Of a DNA stretch of 35,773 bases, positions 16,760 to 24,776 are shown in pieces. Source of the DNA: Prevotellaceae bacterium (GTDB lineage: Bacteria; Bacteroidota; Bacteroidia; Bacteroidales; Bacteroidaceae); the NCBI GenBank assembly GCA_022508635.1, contig JAFLUV010000002.1, forward strand, positions 1 to 35,773. Direction: 5' to 3'. Numbering within the stretch: the stretch's first letter is position 1; the number at the start of each line of letters is the position of its first letter. The notes below the pieces were generated by a model. It searched no databases. It saw only the letters and a list, made by a program, of their open reading frames with translations, and was not told the origin of the DNA. Position numbers and translations under genes: made by a program.

Positions 16760-16806
16760 CTGATTAATAAAAAACAAGAGGCAAACACTAACAAGGTGTT
16801 TGCCTC
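16760..16806 (-). terminator. Intrinsic terminator downstream of the GGGtGRT gene
   Basis: Perfect 11-bp stem gaggcaaacac / gtgtttgcctc (16778-16806); on the minus strand followed by TTGTTTTTTATTAAT. Confidence 0.85.
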
Positions 16807-16844
16807 CTGATTGTTGAGCTTCTTTTGTAAGAAAGAATAGCGTC

Positions 16845-17864
16845 TTACTTTTTGTTCAAGTAGAGGTCGGCCTGCACTGCGCAAGCTACGGAGCAACCTA
16901 CCATCGGGTTGTTACCGATGCCGAGGAAGCCCATCATCTCTACGTGAGCTGGTACTGAGCTGGAACCTGCGAACTGTGCGTCGCTGTGCATGCGACCCAG
17001 GGTGTCGGTCATACCGTAGGATGCAGGACCGGCTGCCATGTTGTCGGGATGCAGGGTGCGACCTGTACCGCCACCGCTGGCTACGCTGAAGTATGCCTTA
17101 CCTGCACGGATGCGTTCCTTCTTGTAGGTGCCTGCAACGGGATGCTGGAAGCGGGTGGGGTTGGTGGAGTTGCCTGTGATGCTGACGTCGACGTCTTCCT
17201 TCCAGAGGATGGCAACGCCTTCACGAACGTCGTCGGCACCGTAGCAGTTCACGGCGGCACGGGGACCGTTGCTGTAGGCAGTACGCTTCACTTCTTTCAG
17301 TTCGCCAGTGAAGTAGTCGAACTGTGTCTGTACGTATGTGAAGCCGTTGATGCGGCTGATGATCATAGCTGCGTCCTTGCCCAGACCGTTCAGGATACAA
17401 CGCAGGGGCTTGTCGGCTGGTCTTGACTTGTTTGCCATCTGGGCAATCTTGATGGCACCCTCGGCAGCTGCGAAGCTCTCATGGCCTGCGAGGAAAGCGA
17501 AGCACTTTGTCTCGGGGCTGAGCAGACGGGCAGCGAGTTCGCCGTGACCGATGCCGACCTTACGGTCGTCGGCAACGGAACCGGGTATGCAGAAGCTTTG
17601 CAGGCCTTCGCCGATGTAGTTGGCTGCTTCTACGGCATCCTTTGCCTTTTCCTTCAGGGCGATGGCAGTGCCTACGACGTAGGCCCACTTGGCATTCTCG
17701 AAACATATCATCTGTGTCTCTTCACATGTCTTGTAGGGGTCAAGGCCTGCTGCCTCACATATCTGGTTGGCCTCTTCGATAGAAGCAATGCCGTGCTTGT
17801 TCAGGCAATCAAGTATCTGCTTGATGCGACGATCCTGTGACTCGAATTTTACTTCACGTATCAT
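16845..17864 (-). CDS. GGGtGRT family protein (function unknown)
   Basis: 339 aa containing the family signature YFSVASGGGTGRTLHPDNMAAGPASYGMTDTLGRMHSDAQFAG. Confidence 0.9.
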   Translation of the reverse strand: MIREVKFESQDRRIKQILDCLNKHGIASIEEANQICEAAGLDPYKTCEETQMICFENAKWAYVVGTAIALKEKAKDAVEAANYIGEGLQSFCIPGSVADDRKVGIGHGELAARLLSPETKCFAFLAGHESFAAAEGAIKIAQMANKSRPADKPLRCILNGLGKDAAMIISRINGFTYVQTQFDYFTGELKEVKRTAYSNGPRAAVNCYGADDVREGVAILWKEDVDVSITGNSTNPTRFQHPVAGTYKKERIRAGKAYFSVASGGGTGRTLHPDNMAAGPASYGMTDTLGRMHSDAQFAGSSSVPAHVEMMGFLGIGNNPMVGCSVACAVQADLYLNKK

Positions 17865-17876
17865 ATTTTTTCCTCC

Positions 17877-18578
17877 TTATTCTTTGCGTGGGTCAATACT
17901 CTTCACTGCACCGTCTTCGGCCTTTGTGCGGCCGTAAGTGCCTGTGACACTCTTCAGGGCTTCGTCTGCGGGAACACCTTTCTTTACGGCATCCATGAAC
18001 TTGCCCATGTGAACGAACTCGTAGCCGCAGACCTGGTCGTCCTTGTCGAGGTACATCTTGGTGATGTAGCCCTCGGTGAGCTGCAGGTAGCGTGTGCCCT
18101 TGACCTTGGTTCCATAGAGTGTTCCGGTCTGGGAGATGAGACCCTTGCCGAGGTCTTCGAGGCCGGCGCCTATCATCAGGCCGCCCTCGGAGAAGGCGCT
18201 TTGTGTGCGACCGTAGACAATCTGGAGGAAGAGTTCGCGCATGGCTGTGTTGATGGCATCGCAAACGAGGTCGGTATTGAGTGCCTCGAGGATGGTCTTT
18301 CCGGGCAGAATCTCACTTGCCATAGCTGCGGAGTGGGTCATGCCGGAGCAGCCGATGGTCTCCACGAGTGCCTCTTCGATGATGCCGTCCTTTACGTTGA
18401 GGGTCAGCTTGCAGGCACCTTGCTGGGGAGCGCACCAGCCCACACCGTGGGTTAGGCCGCTGATGTCCTTGATTTCTTTTGCCTGAACCCACTTGCCTTC
18501 TTCTGGAATGGGAGCAGGACCATGGTTGGGGCCTTTGGCTACGCAACACATGTTCTGTACTTCGTGTGAATAAACCAT
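17877..18578 (-). CDS. NifU/IscU-like iron-sulfur cluster assembly scaffold protein
   Basis: 233 aa; GWCAPQQGACKLTLNVKDGIIEEALVETIGCSGMTHSAAMASEILPGKTILEAL; adjacent to GGGtGRT gene. Confidence 0.85.
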   Translation of the reverse strand: MVYSHEVQNMCCVAKGPNHGPAPIPEEGKWVQAKEIKDISGLTHGVGWCAPQQGACKLTLNVKDGIIEEALVETIGCSGMTHSAAMASEILPGKTILEALNTDLVCDAINTAMRELFLQIVYGRTQSAFSEGGLMIGAGLEDLGKGLISQTGTLYGTKVKGTRYLQLTEGYITKMYLDKDDQVCGYEFVHMGKFMDAVKKGVPADEALKSVTGTYGRTKAEDGAVKSIDPRKE

Positions 18579-18638
18579 AGTTGATTAACTTTTTTTGTAG
18601 GTTATTTATTGATTATGGATTTGTTTGCTTTGCGGGTG

Positions 18639-19526
18639 TCAGTATCCGAGCTCTCTTACTATCTGGCTTATCTTTTCCATTGTGGTGAGCCGGGTGGGGA
18701 CGAGGGGCAGTCGCAGGACGTTCCGGATGAGTCCCATCTCGCTGAGCATTGCTTTTACGCCGGCAGGGTTGCCGTCCACGAAGAGCAGTTTGAAGAGCTC
18801 TGTGAATTTGTGGTGGATGGTCAGCGAGGTGTTGTATTCTCCCTTGAGGGCGAGCCTTACCATGCGGCTGAATTCGGCGGGAAGTGCGTTGCCGATGACG
18901 CTGATAACGCCTACTGCGCCGAGGGTGATGAGGGGGAAGGTGATGCCGTCGTCGCCGCTGATGACGTCGAAGTGTTGTGGCTTGTTCTTGATGATGTCGT
19001 CCATTTGGGTGATGTTGCCGCTGGCTTCTTTTATGGCAACGATGTTCTGGAAGTCGCGTGCAAGGCGGAGCGTTGTCTCGGCGGTCATGTTTACTCCCGT
19101 CCTTCCGGGCACGTTGTACAGTACGACTGGCACGGGGCTGACCTTTGCTATGGCGGCGAAGTGCTGGTAGAGGCCTTCCTGCGAAGGCTTGTTGTAATAG
19201 GGGCAGACGCTCAGGATGCCGTCTATTCCTTTCCAGTCTTCGTTTTGCAGCTCATCCATGATGGCGGCCGTGTTGTTTCCGCCGCACCCCATCAGCAGGG
19301 GTACGCGCCCGGCTACACGTTCCACCAGTCGCTGCTTTAGCTGGCGCTTTTCTTCGCGGCTCAGGGTTGGTGTTTCTGCCGTGGTGCCCATGATGCAGAG
19401 GAAGTCTGCGCCTCCTTTTATCTGGTACTCTACCAATCGGTCGAGGGCATCGAAGTCGATGCTGCCGTCTGTCTGGAAGGGAGTGATGAGGGCGATGCCA
19501 AGGCCGCGGAATTTATTTTGTGCCAT
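18639..19526 (-). CDS. dapA: 4-hydroxy-tetrahydrodipicolinate synthase
   Basis: 295 aa; GIALITPFQTDGSIDFDAL, GTTAETPTLSREEK, VVLYNVPGRTGVNM, IVAIKEASGN. Confidence 0.95.
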   Translation of the reverse strand: MAQNKFRGLGIALITPFQTDGSIDFDALDRLVEYQIKGGADFLCIMGTTAETPTLSREEKRQLKQRLVERVAGRVPLLMGCGGNNTAAIMDELQNEDWKGIDGILSVCPYYNKPSQEGLYQHFAAIAKVSPVPVVLYNVPGRTGVNMTAETTLRLARDFQNIVAIKEASGNITQMDDIIKNKPQHFDVISGDDGITFPLITLGAVGVISVIGNALPAEFSRMVRLALKGEYNTSLTIHHKFTELFKLLFVDGNPAGVKAMLSEMGLIRNVLRLPLVPTRLTTMEKISQIVRELGY

Positions 19527-19560
19527 ATATTCGGGTCGTCTGTGTCTGATTATTTCGCTG

Positions 19561-19592
19561 CAAAATTACAAAACTAATCTGACACTACCAAA
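19561..19592 (-). promoter_or_regulatory. Bacteroidetes promoter for dapA (TTTG-N20-TAATTTTG)
   Basis: + strand CAAAATTA at 19561-19568 and CAAA at 19589-19592. Confidence 0.55.
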
Positions 19593-19710
19593 TGTTATAT
19601 GTGTTTTTCTGTGCTTTTTGCCCGACGGGCGGCGTTGTTCTGCCCGATGATTATATTGGGCGAGCCGGGACGAACTGGCTTGTGATTATCATACGGATAA
19701 ATGATGTGTG

Positions 19711-19798
19711 CTAAGCACCATGTTGCTAATGCTTAAGCACCATGTTGCTAACGCCTAAGCACCTTGGTGCTAATACCTAAGCACCATGTTGCTTAATA
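19711..19798. repeat. Four tandem 22-bp repeats, consensus CTAAGCACCATGTTGCTAATGC, each with an internal dyad
   Basis: Units 19711-19732, 19733-19754, 19755-19776, 19777-19798 read directly from sequence. Confidence 0.9.
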
Positions 19799-19814
19799 TT
19801 GAAGGATTAAAGCG

Positions 19815-22298
19815 TTAGTGATGATGGTCTTCTCCGTATCCGCCGGTATCAATATGGTTGTGCGGGTCATGGTCATGGCTGTGCGTCTTTCCGAAGTTGT
19901 ATGTTACGGCCAGACGGAGCGTGCGTCCGCCTGTCCACTTGGCAATGGACTGGGTGTAGCCGTTGCCGTAGAGGATGTTGCGGGTCTCCTTGGAGTTGAA
20001 GATGTCTTTGCACAGGAGGGAGATTCCCCATGCCTTGATGTCCTTGCGCAGTCCTGCCTCTACGTCCCAGTCTGGTTCGAGCGTGCCCTGAGCCGTCACG
20101 CTGCGTGAGTTGTAGCGTCCTGTTGCCTGTAGCGTCAGGTCCCATGGCAGGCGCACCGATGCCATGCAGCGTGCGTCCCAGACAAAGCGGTTCTGTCTGT
20201 TGCCACGCACGGCATAGAAGTCGGCATGCAGGGGATAGTCGGCGCTCCACGCCTTGAGGTGGCTGTTGTAGAGGTTTACGGTCGTCGTGAGCGTCAGCCG
20301 GCTGAAGAGCGTGTTGCGGGAGATGACCTCGATGCCGGTGTTTCGCATGTTGCCCACGTTGGCATGTCCGTAGTACATCGTGTTGACGTCGGGCGTGGAT
20401 GCCATCGGTGCAAGGAAGCTGATGTGGCTTATCATGTCTGTGTTTGAACGGAGGTAGCCGGACACGGACAGTGTGTGGCTGTTCCAGTTGTGGACGTATG
20501 ACAGTTCGACGGCATTGCTGTACTCTGGCTGAATGAGCGGATTGCCGAGGTGGACTTCCGAGGGGTCGGATATGTTCTCGAACGTATTCAGCTGCGGTCC
20601 GTATGGGCGGTGGATTCGGCGGGAATAGTTAAGCTGCAACTCATTCCTGTCAAAGAACGTCCAGCCGATGGATGCCGACGGGAAGAGGGCAAAGTCATTC
20701 TTCTTGAACTCCGGCACGTCACTGTCGCTTTGCCCATAGCCCAGTGAGCGCGTGCGTATCTGCCATGCCTCGCCCCGGAGACCGGCAGAGAAGGTCAGCT
20801 TCTCGTACTCGCCGGAGAAATTGACATAGAAGGCTGAGATGTCCGTATCGTACTTGAATCGGTTGTAGAGGTCGTTGAGAGGGACGAGGTTGTCAGCCGT
20901 CGGCCCTGCCGAATATGAGGCGGGGCTGTTCTCGTGATTATAGTTGCCCTTGTAGCCAGTCTCAAGGCTTAGCCATGGCAGGAACTTATAGGAGTAGTCG
21001 AGTTCGGCTTCCCAGTTGCTGATTCTTACGTCCTGATGCTGGCTCTGCCAGACGGAGCTCGTCGAGCCGTCGTCCCACGTCTCGCTTTCATAGAACCTGT
21101 TGTCGTTGGGTCCCTGCCAGACATTGTAGCTGGCATTCATGTCAATGTAGTGTTCCTGACCGAACAGGTGCTTGTATCCGAGCATGATGTTCGCACCGCG
21201 TGTGTCACCGCTCTCATGTGAGTCATTGACATTGCTTGCCCATTGTCCTGGAAGGTTGCAGAGATGGGTCGTGGTGATGTCTCCCCACTTATGCCCGATC
21301 GTCCCTATGGCACTAAGGTACAGTGTATTGCTCTTGTCAGGCCTATAGTTCGTGCCTAACCGCAGGAATGCGCTGTTCTCATGACGCTTGTTGTCGCCGT
21401 CGGAGTTCAGGTGATAGCCTTCGTCGTAGGTGCGACGCGATGTGACACCTCCCGGATTATGGTGCGACTTCAGCCCGAGTCCGGCAAATGTCTCGAACTT
21501 TCCTTCATTGACATTGATGTTGAAGTTGACATTGGCGTTGCTGCGTGTATCGATGTTCGCTTCCGCACTGCCAAAGTATCCGCGACGCTGGTCTTCCTTC
21601 AGCCGTATGTTGATGATACCCGCTGTCCCTTCGGTGCTATGCTTCGACGAAGGATTGTTCATGACTTCAATGCTTTCAATCGACTCTGCAGGAATCTGGC
21701 GCAGGAGCTGGGCACGATTGTCGGCAGTCATTCCCATCTCTTTCCCGTTAATCCATACAAGGACATTAGAGTTGCCGCGTAAGGATATTTCTCCGTCACT
21801 GTTCACGTTTACCGACGGAACGGAAGCCAGAAGCTCGTCGGCAAACGTACCACTGGTTGCAATGTTCGAGCTGACATTGAAGACTCTGTGCTCAGGATTG
21901 ACAGTGACTTGGCTCTTCTGCCCCGTCACGACTACTTCCTGTAGCAGCTTCGAATCCTCTGCAAGCACAATTTTACCAAGACTGATATTTGAGTTTGCCA
22001 CTGTGATTTCACGCTCCTGGGGGATGTTCCCCATCATGCTGAAGCGTATGATGTATTTCCCCGATGGAGCGTTATGAATGATGAATGCCCCGTTCTCGTC
22101 CGTCGTAGTGCCAATGGAGAGTGGCACACCTGTTTCCGGATTCACGAGGGCGACCGTTGCAAAGCCAAGAGGTTCGGATGTACTTTTATTAAAAACAAAG
22201 CCTGTTATGTTGCCGTCTGCGTATATGCTTCTGGCTATCAAGAAGGATGCAGCTAATAATACTGGTAGTTTTACTCTCATCTGGTGTATCAGTTTCAT
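19815..22298 (-). CDS. Outer-membrane beta-barrel (TonB-dependent receptor-like) protein with His-rich C-terminus
   Basis: 827 aa; CarboxypepD_reg-like N-terminus (GNITGFVFNKSTSEPLGFATVALVNPET), plug VPSVNVNSDGEISLRGNSNVLVWINGKEM, barrel; tail THSHDHDPHNHIDTGGYGEDHHH. Confidence 0.88.
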   Translation of the reverse strand: MKLIHQMRVKLPVLLAASFLIARSIYADGNITGFVFNKSTSEPLGFATVALVNPETGVPLSIGTTTDENGAFIIHNAPSGKYIIRFSMMGNIPQEREITVANSNISLGKIVLAEDSKLLQEVVVTGQKSQVTVNPEHRVFNVSSNIATSGTFADELLASVPSVNVNSDGEISLRGNSNVLVWINGKEMGMTADNRAQLLRQIPAESIESIEVMNNPSSKHSTEGTAGIINIRLKEDQRRGYFGSAEANIDTRSNANVNFNINVNEGKFETFAGLGLKSHHNPGGVTSRRTYDEGYHLNSDGDNKRHENSAFLRLGTNYRPDKSNTLYLSAIGTIGHKWGDITTTHLCNLPGQWASNVNDSHESGDTRGANIMLGYKHLFGQEHYIDMNASYNVWQGPNDNRFYESETWDDGSTSSVWQSQHQDVRISNWEAELDYSYKFLPWLSLETGYKGNYNHENSPASYSAGPTADNLVPLNDLYNRFKYDTDISAFYVNFSGEYEKLTFSAGLRGEAWQIRTRSLGYGQSDSDVPEFKKNDFALFPSASIGWTFFDRNELQLNYSRRIHRPYGPQLNTFENISDPSEVHLGNPLIQPEYSNAVELSYVHNWNSHTLSVSGYLRSNTDMISHISFLAPMASTPDVNTMYYGHANVGNMRNTGIEVISRNTLFSRLTLTTTVNLYNSHLKAWSADYPLHADFYAVRGNRQNRFVWDARCMASVRLPWDLTLQATGRYNSRSVTAQGTLEPDWDVEAGLRKDIKAWGISLLCKDIFNSKETRNILYGNGYTQSIAKWTGGRTLRLAVTYNFGKTHSHDHDPHNHIDTGGYGEDHHH

Positions 22299-22351
22299 TT
22301 TCCAGCTGCAAAGTTACTTCAATGCCAATGCAAACCGTTTACAAAATAATA

Positions 22352-22382
22352 CGGAGGCAAATCCATAAGGGAAAAGCCTCCG
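22352..22382. other. Hairpin in the intergenic region between the HMA-protein gene and the beta-barrel gene
   Basis: Perfect 7-bp stem cggaggc / gcctccg with 17-nt loop. Confidence 0.4.
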
Positions 22383-22461
22383 CGGGAACGATAGTTCAGG
22401 ATTCAAGGTAACGAAACAAAGATAAGTCAGTCCTGAACCGATATGAGTTGTTTAGCACCTG

Positions 22462-22761
22462 TCATTTCTTGTCTGTTGATGGCTTAATCTGATAACCTAT
22501 TTTGCGGAAAGCGGCAGTGTAGTCATCATAGCCAGACTTCTGCTTGTCGTAAACGATAGTGACTGTTTGCTGCGGCAGGGATACGATAATGTTCTTGGTG
22601 CCTTTCACGAAGCGTATGTTCTGTTTGATCTTCTTCACGCAGTTTTCACAAGTCATGCGGGGATTGGGAATAACGACGAGCGTGTCGGCTTTCGTCTCTG
22701 CCAATGCATTCAGCGAGAACAGTGTGGCGAAAGCCATGGAAAATAATTTAATGCGGTTCAT
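22462..22761 (-). CDS. Exported heavy-metal-associated (HMA) domain protein
   Basis: 99 aa; signal peptide MNRIKLFSMAFATLFSLNALAETKA, MTCENC metal motif, HMA-like IIVSLPQQTVTIVYDKQKSGYDDYTAAFRKIGY. Confidence 0.87.
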   Translation of the reverse strand: MNRIKLFSMAFATLFSLNALAETKADTLVVIPNPRMTCENCVKKIKQNIRFVKGTKNIIVSLPQQTVTIVYDKQKSGYDDYTAAFRKIGYQIKPSTDKK

Positions 22762-22808
22762 AGTTAAGGTAGTTAAGGGTAATATTTAATATATTAGGAC
22801 ATGTTTGT

Positions 22809-24776
22809 TTAATACTTTTCTAATTTATACCTCAGCCCGATGTATGCCATCGCGCCAGTGACCGGTCCCCATATCTGTGTGGCATCAAAAGCTGCCGACC
22901 AAGGGTTGTCGGCATTGATGACAGGGTCGTGCATCTTGTAGTTCGTCAGGTTTTCACCGCCAAGATAGACCGAGAAGCGTCGGAACTCGCGCGTCACCTG
23001 AGCCTGAAGCTGGAAGTAGGCTGGGAAGGCAGTGCGGTCATATAGCTCTCCGCCGCCGTTAAACTGACCAGTAATGTCGAATTGCCACAATTCAAGCGGT
23101 GTCTTGTAGGACAGGGTGAGTAGTCCCTTGTGGCGTGAGGTAAGTGGTTTTGGCCGCAGTATGTCGTCATAGGTGCATCTGACATCATTGAGGCGGAAAG
23201 CTGCAGTAGCGGTGAATCCGTCGAAAAAAGGATAGGTTGCATCTATCTGGAAGCAGTGACCTCGACTATTACCGTCAAGGTTTTCGAACGAAAGTGTGTG
23301 CATTCCCTTTCTTCCATCGAAGTTGATAACCATCTGATGGAGGAAATACGTATAATAGTACTCTGCGTTCAGTTCGAGGTTCCTGCCATGAAGGGGAATC
23401 GCCAGTCCGACGGAGCCTCCTGTGTTCCAAGCCTCTTCCTGTTGTATGTCGTCTGAGACGATGACGGTGCGTCCGCTTGCCAACAGCGACACATTTTCTG
23501 CCAGGGCATGCGGCGAGCGGTATCCTTTGCCTGCCGAGGCACGGAGCGTTAGTATTTCTGTTGGAGAGTACTTAATGTGCAGGCGTGGTGTGACGAACGA
23601 GCCGTAATAGCTGGAACAGTCCCATCGTATGCCAGGCATTACGGTCAGCTTATCGTCGAGCTTATAGGTGTATTGGGCATAGAGTCCCGTAGTCGTCTCG
23701 TTGGGTGGCGTAAGCAGAAGATTTGCAAGTGACGTACGTTCGTTGTAGTTGTCGTGATTGACGGATGCCCCGAGGCTGATGTTATGGTTGTCAGTGAAAT
23801 CCGTTTCGAACATCAACTGTGCGTAGGCGTTGCGCTGTGTAACATCGTACCGGGTTTGCCCAAAACGGTTCCAGGCATCGTGCCATGACCCTTGCAGCAT
23901 CAGAGCCAGTGAGGTGTTGTGTCCGTCGTCGAACGTGATACCGTTCTTCCACTGAGCTTCATAGCGGTTGGTGGTGTTTTCGGTGGTGTATCCATGTCCC
24001 ATGCCTGTTTGTCCGCCGTTCCTCTCATCGCGTAGGAAACGCACAGATAACTGGCTGATAAAGTTCTGTGAGACGTATGCCCAGCGATTCATGACATTGT
24101 ACTGTCGTAGTTGAGGCATGTCCATGAAACCGTCACCATTTGCATCGTGGTGAGTCTGGCGGTTCTCAAAGTGCAGGAGCAGGCTTGTGGAGAGGCGGTC
24201 GTTCAGGTGGATGCCGGCGTCGGCGTTTGCTTCTAATTTCAGATCGCTGTCGAAGTATGCGTTGGCATGGACACCATCGATGCCTTGAGGTTTCTGGTAT
24301 TCAATGTTAATTTGTCCTGTAGTACTTTCATAGCCGTTCTTGACACTTGTCGCACCCTTGCTTACCTGAATGGACTGCATCCATGGTCCCGGTACAAAAC
24401 CAAGCGAATAGGGGAGGGCTGCACCTCGCAAGTTCGGAACATTCTCGGTGAGCATCTGTACGTATGTTCCGTTTAGACCGAGTAACTTTATCTGCCGGGC
24501 ACCTGTGGTTGCATCTGTGTAGCTGACATCTACGGAAGGATTCGTCGTGAACGACTCTCCAAGGTTGCAACATGCGGCACGGACAAGTTGTTGCTGACCG
24601 ATGAGGTCAACATTTTCCACCCTGCCTCGCGAGCGTGAGTAACTTATGCCTTTTACCTCGACACTGTTCAGTTCTTGTTCTGCCATGATGGTGTCGGGCA
24701 CCACATGTTCTGCAGATTGTGCCTGTATTTCAGCGTTTATGCAGAGGACAAAAAGTGTGATGAGGATATATTTCAT
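22809..24776 (-). CDS. TonB-dependent receptor, HMA-associated type
   Basis: 655 aa; plug RAACCNLGESFTTNPSVDVSYTDATTGARQIKLLGLNGTYVQMLTENVPNLRG..GPWMQSIQVSKGATSVKNGYESTTGQINIEY. Confidence 0.9.
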   Translation of the reverse strand: MKYILITLFVLCINAEIQAQSAEHVVPDTIMAEQELNSVEVKGISYSRSRGRVENVDLIGQQQLVRAACCNLGESFTTNPSVDVSYTDATTGARQIKLLGLNGTYVQMLTENVPNLRGAALPYSLGFVPGPWMQSIQVSKGATSVKNGYESTTGQINIEYQKPQGIDGVHANAYFDSDLKLEANADAGIHLNDRLSTSLLLHFENRQTHHDANGDGFMDMPQLRQYNVMNRWAYVSQNFISQLSVRFLRDERNGGQTGMGHGYTTENTTNRYEAQWKNGITFDDGHNTSLALMLQGSWHDAWNRFGQTRYDVTQRNAYAQLMFETDFTDNHNISLGASVNHDNYNERTSLANLLLTPPNETTTGLYAQYTYKLDDKLTVMPGIRWDCSSYYGSFVTPRLHIKYSPTEILTLRASAGKGYRSPHALAENVSLLASGRTVIVSDDIQQEEAWNTGGSVGLAIPLHGRNLELNAEYYYTYFLHQMVINFDGRKGMHTLSFENLDGNSRGHCFQIDATYPFFDGFTATAAFRLNDVRCTYDDILRPKPLTSRHKGLLTLSYKTPLELWQFDITGQFNGGGELYDRTAFPAYFQLQAQVTREFRRFSVYLGGENLTNYKMHDPVINADNPWSAAFDATQIWGPVTGAMAYIGLRYKLEKY

